Below are positions 32,524-40,774 of a DNA stretch of 64,000 bases, piece by piece. The translations under genes and the position numbers were made by a program. The stretch comes from Nitrosomonas sp. sh817 (GTDB lineage Bacteria > Pseudomonadota > Gammaproteobacteria > Burkholderiales > Nitrosomonadaceae), in contig NZ_CP133083.1 of the NCBI RefSeq assembly GCF_030908545.1, positions 62,001 to 126,000 on the forward strand, written 5' to 3'. Below the pieces are notes generated by a model that saw only the letters and a program-made list of their open reading frames with translations, did not search any database and was not told where the DNA came from. Every line of letters starts with the position of its first letter. The first letter of the stretch is position 1.

Positions 32524-32595
32524 GACTGGGTCGATGAATTGATGCGTTTTTATCAATTCGGCATTGTAGCGAAGTTTGATCGCCGCGATGCGTTT

Positions 32596-33753
32596 TTAAA
32601 GCGAAATGCTGCCAATTTGCCGCAATTCGGCAACGATGCGTTGTATCGCACGCAAAAAGCCATCCACTTGTTGAAGTGTGTTGTCACGGCCCAGGCTCAC
32701 GCGCACCGCGCAGCGCGCCAGCATCGGGTCGACACCCATCGCACTCAGCACATGGCTTTGACCCGGATTGACGCTGGAACAAGCCGCTCCGGCTGCAACG
32801 GCAAAACCGGCTTTGTCGAGCTTCACCACCAGCGTATCGCCCTCGATATCCGGCAGCGCGAAATAACAGGTATTCGGAATGCGCGCCGCCTGTCCGCCGA
32901 AAATCGTAGCGCCCATGCCGGTCAATCCGGCTTCAAGCTGCCCGCGTAGCCGGGCGGTATGCTGTGCGGTTTCCGTCAGGCGCGTGACTGCCAATTCGCA
33001 CGCCACGCCGAAGCCGACGATGGCCGGCACGTTCTCGGTGCCGGAACGCAAGCCATTCTCGTGCCCGCCACCGTAAATCAATGGTCTCAACAGCAAGCGT
33101 TTATCGACGATCAACGCCGCCGCGCCTTTCGGGCCGTAAATCTTGTGCGCCGACAACGTCATCGCATGGACGTTGAGCGCGGCAAAATCCAGCGGGATCT
33201 TGCCCAGCCCCTGCACCGCGTCGGTATGCACGTATCCACCCTGTGAACGCGCCAGCCCGGCAATCGCGGCCACATCCTGAATCACGCCGGTTTCGTTATT
33301 CGCCAGCATCACCGATACCACCCCTGGTTTAGCCGCTTGCATTGCGGTTTCGGCAGCGGCCACATCGACTTGCCCATCTGGATTGATCGTTAGTTGATGC
33401 ACTGTCCAGGCGTCGCAACCGCGCCGCGCAATCGCTTGCGCCGGTTTCAGCACGCACGGATGCTCGATCGCGCTGATGAACAGATTGCCCGGCTTCAAGC
33501 TATCCACCGCGCCGCGAATGAACAAATTATTCGCCTCCGAACCGCCGCTGGTAAAAATCACCTGCACCGGCTGCACCCCGACAGCCTCCGCCACTTGCTT
33601 GCGCGCCTTATCGATCGCCCGCCGCGCTTGGATGCCATAACTATGACGGCTGGATGCATTGCCGAATTGCTGCTGAAAATACGGCAGCATGGCTTCAAGA
33701 ACCGCATCGTCGACGCGGGTGGTGGCGTTGTGGTCGAAGTAGGTTGTTTCCAT
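32596..33753 (-). CDS. Cysteine desulfurase (NifS/IscS family)
   Basis: 385 residues, a PLP enzyme that moves sulfur from cysteine to a carrier for Fe-S cluster or thiolation. TYFDHNATTRVD at the N-terminus, TSGGSEANNLFI, IEHPCVLKPA, the PLP-Asp/Gln and Lys segment HTDAVQGLGKI ... LSAHKIYGPKGAAAL, RSGTENVPAIVGFG, and the active-site Cys loop AAGAACSSVNPGQSHVL. The Cys loop form and length fit IscS/NifS-like class I. No iscU or iscA is adjacent. It lies 39-72 bp upstream of the nucleotidyltransferase gene on the same strand. Confidence 0.9.
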   Translation of the reverse strand: METTYFDHNATTRVDDAVLEAMLPYFQQQFGNASSRHSYGIQARRAIDKARKQVAEAVGVQPVQVIFTSGGSEANNLFIRGAVDSLKPGNLFISAIEHPCVLKPAQAIARRGCDAWTVHQLTINPDGQVDVAAAETAMQAAKPGVVSVMLANNETGVIQDVAAIAGLARSQGGYVHTDAVQGLGKIPLDFAALNVHAMTLSAHKIYGPKGAAALIVDKRLLLRPLIYGGGHENGLRSGTENVPAIVGFGVACELAVTRLTETAQHTARLRGQLEAGLTGMGATIFGGQAARIPNTCYFALPDIEGDTLVVKLDKAGFAVAAGAACSSVNPGQSHVLSAMGVDPMLARCAVRVSLGRDNTLQQVDGFLRAIQRIVAELRQIGSISL

Positions 33754-33801
33754 AACTCTCGTGAGTGGTTAATCGATAAAAGAATGTATGCTAAGGGCGC
33801 A

Positions 33802-34113
33802 TTATGACGAACGCGAGCTGACCAAAACCACATGCGCCTGCTGAATATTGTCGCGAAACTGCGCTGGAATTTCATCCCAGACGAATAGATCGACCCGGAA
33901 CGGCAGCTGACTTTCTTCCAACGCTTCTTTCAATGCGGCGACAGACCGCTTGTGCTCCGCGGATGCAAAAACCGCCAAATCCAAATCGGATTGCGGGCGC
34001 GCCGTTCCTTTGATGCGCGAACCGTAAGCCCAAACCGTCACGCCCGGCAGATAATCATTCAGCAGATCGAGCAGGATTTTGCGCTGATCCGGCGTAACAT
34101 CAAGAGCTTGCAT
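33802..34113 (-). CDS. Minimal nucleotidyltransferase (MNT) of a HEPN-MNT pair
   Basis: 103 residues from ATG 34113. MNT motif: VWAYGSRIKGTARPQSDLDLAVF, here GSR ... SDLDLAVF, with a further acidic DLFVWDEIP; these are the nucleotide- and metal-binding residues of the family. MNT proteins act as antitoxins that adenylylate a HEPN toxin. The ATG overlaps the stop of the upstream frame (TAATG), whose end looks like such a partner, but that partner is truncated. This leaves the MNT gene apparently orphaned. Confidence 0.8.
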   Translation of the reverse strand: MQALDVTPDQRKILLDLLNDYLPGVTVWAYGSRIKGTARPQSDLDLAVFASAEHKRSVAALKEALEESQLPFRVDLFVWDEIPAQFRDNIQQAHVVLVSSRSS

Positions 34114-34250
34114 TACCGCGCTGCCTGCTTGCTGAGCGACTGACAAAGCGCAGTGGCATCGCGAATAAAATCGCCCATCAGCGACAAACACGCTTTTGCT
34201 TTCTCACTTGCCAAATTAGCCCTATGGTACGAGAGAAAATCGAGATCGCC
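34113..34250 (-). pseudogene. Truncated C-terminal remnant of the MNT partner gene (HEPN-type)
   Basis: About 44 residues, ending FIRDATALCQSLSKQAAR, read directly into the MNT gene with stop and start overlapping (TAATG). The stretch FLSYHRANLASEKAKACL resembles the end of substrate-binding/HEPN partners, but the N-terminal domain with its Rx4-6H motif is absent; the Rap1a-like gene lies there instead. The identity is inferred from position. Confidence 0.5.
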
Positions 34251-34606
34251 TATCGCTGTTGGCACGGATAGGTGGCTACGAGTGCCTTGAGGACAGCCGC
34301 GCGAGCTGAAATGTCTGCGACTGTTGGATTTTGCTGTAACCAACGAGTGACGGCCTTGAGTGTTTGTTCGCCGGAAATTTCACTCGGCGGGCAAATGAAT
34401 TGCCTTTGATCTGGTTTCATACTTTGCATTATGAGAATACCATCCACTATCCCGGTGAGGTAGCCAGAACAATGGAGGCTTTTCATCGCTTCCTGAACGC
34501 CAGCACCCGGATTGGCACTGCAGTTCGAATAGATTTCCTCAGCACGGTCGTAACCGAACGCGCTGAGGGGAAATGATAGGGCTAAAACCAAAGCTAGGGT
34601 ACGCAT
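34250..34606 (-). CDS. Rap1a/Tai-like secreted immunity protein
   Basis: 118 residues. Signal peptide about 1-18 (MRTLALVLALSFPLSAFG). The mature part is helical with four Cys in the spacing typical of Rap1a/Tai proteins (SNCSANPG, SLHCSGYLTG, FICPPSEISGEQTLKAV, TYPCQQR), probably two disulfides. Rap1a-type proteins protect against type VI secretion effectors that cleave peptidoglycan. No effector gene is next to it, so it may be an orphan immunity gene or a divergent family member of other function. Confidence 0.68.
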   Translation of the reverse strand: MRTLALVLALSFPLSAFGYDRAEEIYSNCSANPGAGVQEAMKSLHCSGYLTGIVDGILIMQSMKPDQRQFICPPSEISGEQTLKAVTRWLQQNPTVADISARAAVLKALVATYPCQQR

Positions 34607-34686
34607 GATGAAGTCTCCAATAAGGGGCTAACGAAAAGCTTGAGCACCGATGTAGCGAGTCCGTCTCGTAGCGCTTGTGGGTGCTG

Positions 34687-35166
34687 CTATTTGCATGTGC
34701 CCGAGTAGACTGTGCCGGATGATAAACCGATAAACGCCTTTTCGTGATCTTTTTGCCATTCATGGACAATCACGAGATCGGTCGTCGCCTTGCCGGTCGG
34801 TGAAGAAGCAGACAGCACTTCAAAGTTCCGAGAACTGTCACCTTGGGTAATTATTTTTACCTCTCTTGCTGTCGAATTACTGAGGGGGCGGCCAATTATT
34901 TTTCCTGTTCTTCGATCGATACCAAATGTATTTCCGACCTCGATAGGATTTTCATATGACTTTAGATTTCCATCGTTGGTCACGGAAAGTTCTTGTTTGA
35001 TCGTACAAACATACTCTAATGGGCCGGCATCACAAACTACCGGCGCCAATAACGAGAAGAATAAGAAAGTGCGATTTATGCGATGCCTAATGTCGAAGGT
35101 AACGAGGATACAAGCAGCCGGATTCGTCAACTGTTTGTGTGTTTCTGTTTTTGCAGTGTTATGCAT
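34687..35166 (-). CDS. Exported protein of unknown function
   Basis: 159 residues from ATG 35166, or fewer if the real start is nearer the hydrophobic segment TFLFFSLLAPVVCDAG (about residues 34-49), which looks like the core of a signal peptide. The mature part has two Cys (EYVCTIKQ and YSGTCK) and a mixed beta pattern (KIIGRPLSNSTAREVKIITQ). No family recognised. It begins inside the 3' end of the HEPN-like gene upstream and lies before the Rap1a-like gene on the same strand, so the three may be one unit. Confidence 0.5.
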   Translation of the reverse strand: MHNTAKTETHKQLTNPAACILVTFDIRHRINRTFLFFSLLAPVVCDAGPLEYVCTIKQELSVTNDGNLKSYENPIEVGNTFGIDRRTGKIIGRPLSNSTAREVKIITQGDSSRNFEVLSASSPTGKATTDLVIVHEWQKDHEKAFIGLSSGTVYSGTCK

Positions 35167-35869
35167 TGTCTTCCAGTGGTATGGGGTGTAGAGCAACATA
35201 GACCTGATCTGAAAAGTGTTCAAGAAATTTCTTAACGCTATCGAGGCTTTCTTTCGAGTACTCAGCTGACGGTACTGCGTAACTATGGTGAAGGTCTCTG
35301 TATACGAATAGTCCCTTGCTTTTGTATTCGGATTCGCTCTTGCAATGGAGAGAATTTGGAAGCTTGTCGACACTGCCATCGTGGTGAGCTAACGCGTGCC
35401 GAAAATTCATGATCTCGTCAAGGCGGGTACGGAGGTCCTTGTCGGGAAATACGGTCAAGTTCAGTGTTCTTGAAAAGAATAAATCCATCTGATTGAGGAA
35501 GTTCCCGGCGCGTAGCTCTTGAAGACTAAAAGGTAGCTTTTTTTCGCGGCGAGTGTATTCGGCGAGATCCTTAACACATGACTCAAATACGGACCAGAGC
35601 GATACGATGAAGCCCCCGCGAAGGACTTTCGGAAATAGTTCATCCACTAAGTTTTTTAACTGATGTTGTTCGTATTCGATATCCTCGTCGGCCATCATGC
35701 GAGCTTCGCGTTTGAGGCGCGCGTACAGGCAGATTGCATGCTGGCCCTTAATGTGTACGAGTTGTTCTTCGATTGCTTCGCGAACTTCTTGGAGTCCGGC
35801 CATTCGTAAGCTTGGGCCTGGAAATGTGACGCTCTGTCGGAACAGTTCTTCAAGCGATACGTGTGACAT
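35159..35869 (-). CDS. HEPN-like protein
   Basis: 236 residues, all-helical and soluble. Residues about 155-165 read FRHALAHHDG, an R-x4-H arrangement typical of HEPN RNases. The rest (GGFIVSLWSVFESCVKDLAEYTRRE, LRTRLDEIMN) is helical with no other motif I know; the layout is like the MAE_28990-type or uncharacterised HEPN proteins. The function is not known; HEPN proteins often act in defence or RNA cleavage. The exported-protein gene overlaps its end by eight bases. Confidence 0.6.
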   Translation of the reverse strand: MSHVSLEELFRQSVTFPGPSLRMAGLQEVREAIEEQLVHIKGQHAICLYARLKREARMMADEDIEYEQHQLKNLVDELFPKVLRGGFIVSLWSVFESCVKDLAEYTRREKKLPFSLQELRAGNFLNQMDLFFSRTLNLTVFPDKDLRTRLDEIMNFRHALAHHDGSVDKLPNSLHCKSESEYKSKGLFVYRDLHHSYAVPSAEYSKESLDSVKKFLEHFSDQVYVALHPIPLEDNA

Positions 35870-35946
35870 ACGGTTGCCTAAGATGCATAACCAGAATCAG
35901 AAAGATAGCTAAAAAAGCAAAATATCTGCAAATAATCATTTTCTTA

Positions 35947-36294
35947 TTAATAAGATTGTCCATTAACTTCAGAAGCGGTCTGTTGATCCAGTGCAGGTGC
36001 TGCCGTTGCGTGAAGTTTGATGCCCAACGCATGAATAACCTTAAGAATCGTGTCAAAGCTGGGATTGCGTTCTCCTGAAAGGGCTTTGTACAGGCTTTCG
36101 CGCGATAAACCGGAATCACGGGCTATTTGCGACATGCCTTTTGCGCGCGCGATATTGCCCAATGCCCGAGCGATGAAGGCGGCGTCGTCACCGGCTTCTT
36201 CAAAGCATGCTTCGAGATAGGCGGCCATTTCTTCCGGGGTTCTCAGATGTTCGGCAACATCGAATGGTGTCGTATGCAGTTTGCTATCGGTCAT
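35947..36294 (-). CDS. Addiction-module antidote-type HTH protein, toxin partner missing
   Basis: 115 residues. The N-terminal half matches the TIGR02684/COG3636 antidote pattern: FDVAEHLRTPEEMAAYLEAC, EAGDDAAFIARALGNIARAKG, then an XRE helix-turn-helix MSQIARDSGLSRESLYKALS with GERNPSFDTILKVIHALG. These usually follow a RelE-type toxin gene. The 100 bp upstream hold no toxin frame, only a region that ends at the AlkA-type gene. It therefore appears to be a solitary antitoxin. Confidence 0.8.
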   Translation of the reverse strand: MTDSKLHTTPFDVAEHLRTPEEMAAYLEACFEEAGDDAAFIARALGNIARAKGMSQIARDSGLSRESLYKALSGERNPSFDTILKVIHALGIKLHATAAPALDQQTASEVNGQSY

Positions 36295-36399
36295 TGGTAT
36301 TCCTATAAATCACGCGTCAGGCGTAAAGCGATTTTGAGGCTACCTGGTTGAGTGTAACTTCATGATTGGCATGCGTCAATTGAACAAAAACTCAAAATC

Positions 36400-37017
36400 T
36401 CAATACGCCACCGGCAGCGGATCCAAGCTGCGCCATAAGTACCACGTGGCGACCGAGCGCCACGGTTGCCACGGTCTGGCGGTTTTGATCAGGGTGTTTT
36501 TGTCGACGGCTTGTTTATCGAAGTAATGCAGGCTGATTGCGCGTTGCAGGCCGATGTCGTCGAGCGGCAGCACGTCCGGGCGGTGCAGGTGGAAAATCAG
36601 GAACATTTCTGCGGTCCAGCGGCCGATGCCTTTGACTTGAACCAGTTGTTTGATGATGCTTTCATCGTCCAGATCCTCCCATGCTGTTTCATTCAAATCC
36701 CCTTCGCGAAAGTGCCGCGATAAATCGTGCAGGTAGATGACTTTTCTCGCGGACAATCCGCACGATCGCAGTAATTCCCGCTCGGCTGCGGCAATGTTGT
36801 GCGGAGTGATTGCGGGAATCGTGGCGATGACCCGTTGCCACACGCTTTCGGCGGCTTTGACCGAGATTTGCTGGCCGACGATGGAACGCGCCAGCGTGGT
36901 GAATGCGCAGCCGCGCGATTCCAATGAGGCATCGGCGAATTGCTCGATCAATTGCCGCATCACCGCATCGCGCGCCGCCAATTCTCGGGTTGCTTGCGTC
37001 CAATAAGCCGGTGTCAT
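36400..37017 (-). CDS. AlkA-type DNA-3-methyladenine glycosylase II
   Basis: 205 residues from ATG 37017 (MTPAYW); an open frame runs to 37098 but lacks homology there. HhH-GPD fold: RSIVGQQISVKAAESVWQRV, then LRSCGLSARKVIYLHDLSRH, the helix-hairpin-helix LVQVKGIGRWTAEMFLIF and the catalytic Asp in LPLDDIGLQRAI. Removes alkylated purines from DNA in base excision repair. Near-standard length for the short AlkA form (no N-terminal Ada-like domain). Divergent from the dcw cluster. Confidence 0.87.
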   Translation of the reverse strand: MTPAYWTQATRELAARDAVMRQLIEQFADASLESRGCAFTTLARSIVGQQISVKAAESVWQRVIATIPAITPHNIAAAERELLRSCGLSARKVIYLHDLSRHFREGDLNETAWEDLDDESIIKQLVQVKGIGRWTAEMFLIFHLHRPDVLPLDDIGLQRAISLHYFDKQAVDKNTLIKTARPWQPWRSVATWYLWRSLDPLPVAY

Positions 37018-37231
37018 TTGGGGTTGAAGTGGGAAATTGAAACCGCGCAGTGTGCATTTTTTTACCTGCGAGCACAATCCCGCCGCCGCCATTTCCATTG
37101 CCCAATTGATAACCAGCTTCCGGTTTTTCTTCTATCTACCTTATTTTTTTGAATATTTTGCTGCCCTTTCCGTGGCAAGCCGCGCCTGCTTTAAGTCTTT
37201 GTCAGATAACTATAAAAACCCAATTTCTTGC

Positions 37232-37264
37232 TTGACGGATGCTGATTTTTTGATTAAAGTGGGA
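37232..37264 (+). promoter_or_regulatory. Probable sigma-70 promoter of the dcw cluster
   Basis: TTGACG (37232-37237) and, 17 bases later, TAAAGT (37255-37260). The first MraZ box overlaps the -10 region, so MraZ binding would block polymerase. Confidence 0.5.
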
Positions 37265-37296
37265 GTTAGTGGGAGAATGTGGGAAAATTTGGTGGG
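37260..37296 (+). promoter_or_regulatory. MraZ operator boxes
   Basis: TGGGA at 37260, 37270 and 37280, exactly 10 bp apart, plus TGGGC at 37293. Tandem TGGGA repeats with 10-bp spacing are the known MraZ binding pattern, and mraZ starts at 37331. Confidence 0.85.
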
Positions 37297-37330
37297 CCTC
37301 GATGAATTTTCCGTAATATGAGGAGACAGC

Positions 37331-37777
37331 ATGTTTCGTGGCGTCACGCAGCTCAGTCTGGATGCAAAAGGTCGGCTTGCGATACCCGCAAGATACCGTG
37401 GCGAGCTGGTGTCTTCTTGCTCTGGGCACTTGATCGTGACGGTGGATCCGTCCAGGTGTTTACTGATTTATCCCCAGCCAGCCTGGGAACCGATAGAACA
37501 AAAACTCAATAGTCTTTCCAGTTTTGATCCGGTAATCCGCAATTTACAGCGGTTGTTGATGGGTAATGCCTGCGATGTCGAGATGGACGGCGCCGGACGC
37601 ATTTTGGTGTCGCCGCCGCTGCGTGAATTTGCCGGTTTATCCAAGGATGTGGTGCTGGTGGGTCAAGGCAATAAGTTTGAATTGTGGGATGCGGCCCAAT
37701 GGGGCGTGCAGCTTGAAATGGCATTGGCGCTCAAGAGCGGCGATATGCCGCCGGAGCTGAACGGATTTTCGCTGTAA
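37331..37777 (+). CDS. mraZ: Transcriptional regulator MraZ
   Basis: 148 residues. Two AbrB-like swapped-hairpin domains: FRGVTQLSLDAKGRLAIPARYR (about 2-23) and VEMDGAGRILVSPPLREFAG (about 82-101). MraZ forms a ring and represses the dcw operon by binding TGGGA boxes in front of its own gene. First gene of the cluster; rsmH follows 21 bp later. The start is an ATG with a GGAG ribosome site. Confidence 0.95.
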   Translation: MFRGVTQLSLDAKGRLAIPARYRGELVSSCSGHLIVTVDPSRCLLIYPQPAWEPIEQKLNSLSSFDPVIRNLQRLLMGNACDVEMDGAGRILVSPPLREFAGLSKDVVLVGQGNKFELWDAAQWGVQLEMALALKSGDMPPELNGFSL

Positions 37778-37798
37778 GCGGCGCGGCAAAAGCGGCAG

Positions 37799-38743
37799 AT
37801 GCATAAGCCGGTGTTGTTGCGCGAAGCCGTCGATGCCTTGGCGATCAAGCCGGATGGCGCGTACGTCGATGCGACATTTGGCCGCGGCGGACATAGCCGC
37901 CTGATCCTGTCGCGCTTAGGCGAGCATGGCCGGTTGATCGCGCTGGATAGGGATCCGGCTGCAGTCGAAGCGGCGCAGGCGATAGCGGATCCGCGCTTTT
38001 GTATCCGGCACGGCAGTTTCTCGCAAATGCAGCAGATCGTAAAGACATTGGGTGTCGCGCAGGTTGATGGGGTATTGCTGGATTTGGGGGTGTCGTCGCC
38101 GCAGTTAGAGGAGGTTTCGCGCGGTTTTAGTTTCCGGGATAGCGGACCGCTCGATATGCGCATGGATACATCGGCCGGGCAAACAGCGGCGGAGTGGCTG
38201 GCAACGGTGAGCGAAGCGGAGTTGGCGCAAGTGATCCGCGAGTTTGGCGAAGAACGGTTTGCAAGACCGATTGCGCGAGCGATTGTGGCGGCCGGAGCGC
38301 AACAACCGATTGCAACGACGGGGCAGTTGGCCAGCATCGTGGCGGCAACGGTGCGATCCCGGCAGCGGGAGCGCGAACATGGCAAGCACCCGGCGACACG
38401 CACGTTCCAGGCCATAAGGATTTATCTGAACCGGGAGCTTGATGAGTTGGCGCAAGTGTTGCCGCAGTGCGTGGACATGCTGAAGCCGGGCGGGCGGTTG
38501 GTGGTGATCAGCTTTCATTCGCTGGAAGACCGGATGGTGAAACAGTTTATGCGGAAAGCGGCGAACGCGGACGAATTGCCTAGAGGTGTGCCGATGCGCG
38601 AAGCGGAATTGAAGAAATTTAGCCGGCAGACATTGCGGGTGATTGGCCGGGCGATCCAGCCGGGCGCGGATGAGGTGGCGGAAAATGTGCGAGCGAGGAG
38701 TGCGGTGATGCGTGTGGCGGAAAAAATTCAAGTGAACGGATGA
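37799..38743 (+). CDS. rsmH: 16S rRNA (cytosine-1402 N4)-methyltransferase RsmH
   Basis: 314 residues, usual length. SAM-binding fold: [33 protein letters not shown] (motif I), [28 protein letters not shown] and [14 protein letters not shown]. Methylates C1402 of 16S rRNA in the P site together with RsmI. The stop overlaps the ftsL start (ATGA). Standard second gene of the dcw cluster. Confidence 0.95.
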   Translation: MHKPVLLREAVDALAIKPDGAYVDATFGRGGHSRLILSRLGEHGRLIALDRDPAAVEAAQAIADPRFCIRHGSFSQMQQIVKTLGVAQVDGVLLDLGVSSPQLEEVSRGFSFRDSGPLDMRMDTSAGQTAAEWLATVSEAELAQVIREFGEERFARPIARAIVAAGAQQPIATTGQLASIVAATVRSRQREREHGKHPATRTFQAIRIYLNRELDELAQVLPQCVDMLKPGGRLVVISFHSLEDRMVKQFMRKAANADELPRGVPMREAELKKFSRQTLRVIGRAIQPGADEVAENVRARSAVMRVAEKIQVNG

Positions 38744-39051
38744 CCGGAATGTTCAAGCTGAATATTTTCTTCGTGCTGGTATCGATTGTATGCGCTCTGG
38801 GCGTGGTGACCTCGCAGCATACCGTGCGCAAATTATTCATGGCGTTGGAGAAAGAAAAGGAAATCGAACAGAAACTGGAAGTTGAATGGGGCCGGTTGCA
38901 GCTGGAGCAGAGCACATTAATTATGCATGGGCGTATCGAACAAATTGCGAAAGAGCACTTGAAGATGGTGGTGCCGCCAGCTTCGAATATCCAAATTGTA
39001 TCGATTAACGCCGCCGAAGATCGTTCAAAAGCAGGGGCGCATCATGATTAA
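38740..39051 (+). CDS. ftsL: Cell division protein FtsL
   Basis: 103 residues. One N-terminal membrane helix ([19 protein letters not shown], about 4-22) and a periplasmic coiled coil ([22 protein letters not shown]), then a short C-terminal part. It forms the FtsQLB complex, which activates FtsWI. Start at 38740 by ATGA overlap with rsmH. The ftsI start lies inside its last codons. Confidence 0.9.
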   Translation: MTGMFKLNIFFVLVSIVCALGVVTSQHTVRKLFMALEKEKEIEQKLEVEWGRLQLEQSTLIMHGRIEQIAKEHLKMVVPPASNIQIVSINAAEDRSKAGAHHD

Positions 39052-40774
39052 GATTAAAACCGCGATACCGCAAGTCAAGCTGACGGCATGGCGTTCGATC
39101 TTGTTATTCGGCCTGCTGGCGCTCGGTCTCATCAGTCTGGCGGTGCGCGCGGCGTATCTCCAGGGCATGCATCACGATTTTTTGCAGAAGAAAGGGGAAT
39201 CGCGTTACAGCCGGGTGGTGGACATGAATGCGGACCGAGGCATGATTACCGACCGCAATGGCCACATATTGGCGATCAGTTCCCCGGTCGCTTCGATTTA
39301 TGCCGATCCGAAAATGATCGAAATCGATCCGGAGAAATTAAAGCATTTGGCGCGTTTGCTGGAGATGGAAATCTCTGAAGTCAATACGCTGATCAATAAA
39401 GAAAACAGACGTTTTGTCTATCTCAAGCGGCACATCGTGCCGGACACCGCTGAGAAAATCATGAAACTGAAGGTTCGCGGCATCCATTTGCTGTACGAAT
39501 CCAAGCGCTATTACCCGGAAAGTGAATTTGCGGCGCATGTTTTGGGATTTACCGACATCAATGACGAAGGCCAGGAGGGCGTCGAACGCGGCTGGCAGGA
39601 TTTACTGGCGGGTGAGCTGGGCCGCCGCCGGGTATTGAAGGACAATAAAGGACAGATCATCGAAGATGTGGAAAATATCCGTCCGCCTAAACCCGGTCAG
39701 GATCTGGTGCTGTCGATCGACCGTAGAGTTCAGTACCGCGCGCATGCGGAATTGAAAAACGCCGTCCTGGAAAATCGCGCCAAAGCCGGCAGCATCGTGG
39801 TGCTGGACGCGCAAACCGGCGAGATTCTGGCCTTGACCAATTTACCGGCGTATAACCCGAACCGGCGGTCGTCGATCACCAATGAAAGGCTGCGCAACCG
39901 GGCGCTGATTGATACCTTCGAGCCTGGTTCGACGCTGAAGCCTTTTACCGTGGCGATTGCCATGGAGGTCGGCAAGGTTAACTCGAATACCGTTTTTCAA
40001 ACAGCGCCGGGGATGTGGCAAGTCGGCAGAAAAACCATACGCGATGTCAGCAACAAAGGCGATCTGACGGTTGCGCAAATCATTCAGCAATCGAGCAATG
40101 TCGGCACCGCCAAAATCGCGTTGTCGCTGGAACCGCAGACCATGTGGGAAATGTTCAACCGCTCGGGTTTCGGCGCATTGACCAATTCCGGTTTTCCCGG
40201 CGAAGCGAGCGGCATTTTGCGGCCGTATAACAAATGGCGCCCGATCGAGCAGGCCACCATGTCTTACGGTCACGGCATTTCAACCAGCCTGCTGCAATTG
40301 GCGCGCGCCTATACGATTTTCACCAGCGGCGGCGAATTGAAACCGGTTTCGCTATTAAAACAGAACATGCCGGTCATGGGGCAGCGCGTGATTTCACGCG
40401 ATACCGCGATGGCCATGAGCGAGATGCTGGAAATGGCGACCAAACCCGGCGGTACCGCGCCATTGGCGCAAATCAGCGGCTATCGCGTCGCCGGTAAAAC
40501 CGGAACGGCGCATAAACTGGTCGACGGCAATTACGCCAATAAACGCTATATCTCAACTTTTGTAGGCTTTGCCCCGGTATCGAATCCGCGCCTGATCATT
40601 GCGGTGATGATCGACGAGCCTTCCGCAGGAAAATATTTCGGCGGGGCTGTCGCGGCGCCGGTTTTCAACAAAGTGATGTCAAGCGCGTTGCGTATTTTGA
40701 ATATACCGCCCGATGCGCCCGCCAACAATGTCATCACTTTTACCGCAACCCCGGAAATAGGTGACGAAGGATGA
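39044..40774 (+). CDS. ftsI: Peptidoglycan transpeptidase FtsI (PBP3)
   Basis: 576 residues from ATG 39044 (a longer frame opens at 38996 but a membrane helix at about residues 19-40 fits this start). Septal cross-linking enzyme, partner of FtsW. Penicillin-binding motifs: EPGSTLKPFTVAI (active Ser in STLK), SSNVGTAK (SxN) and GKTGTAHK (KTGT). The dimerisation domain is at about 60-210. Overlaps ftsL and murE by a few bases. Confidence 0.95.
   Translation: MIKIKTAIPQVKLTAWRSILLFGLLALGLISLAVRAAYLQGMHHDFLQKKGESRYSRVVDMNADRGMITDRNGHILAISSPVASIYADPKMIEIDPEKLKHLARLLEMEISEVNTLINKENRRFVYLKRHIVPDTAEKIMKLKVRGIHLLYESKRYYPESEFAAHVLGFTDINDEGQEGVERGWQDLLAGELGRRRVLKDNKGQIIEDVENIRPPKPGQDLVLSIDRRVQYRAHAELKNAVLENRAKAGSIVVLDAQTGEILALTNLPAYNPNRRSSITNERLRNRALIDTFEPGSTLKPFTVAIAMEVGKVNSNTVFQTAPGMWQVGRKTIRDVSNKGDLTVAQIIQQSSNVGTAKIALSLEPQTMWEMFNRSGFGALTNSGFPGEASGILRPYNKWRPIEQATMSYGHGISTSLLQLARAYTIFTSGGELKPVSLLKQNMPVMGQRVISRDTAMAMSEMLEMATKPGGTAPLAQISGYRVAGKTGTAHKLVDGNYANKRYISTFVGFAPVSNPRLIIAVMIDEPSAGKYFGGAVAAPVFNKVMSSALRILNIPPDAPANNVITFTATPEIGDEG

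Noticed and set aside
35850..36119. 89-residue minus-strand frame between the HEPN-like and antidote genes
   Set aside because: It overlaps the antidote gene in another frame and shows no coherent composition or ribosome site.
37663..38415. 250-residue minus-strand frame opposite rsmH
   Set aside because: Cys- and Ser-rich antisense shadow. RsmH on the plus strand is complete.
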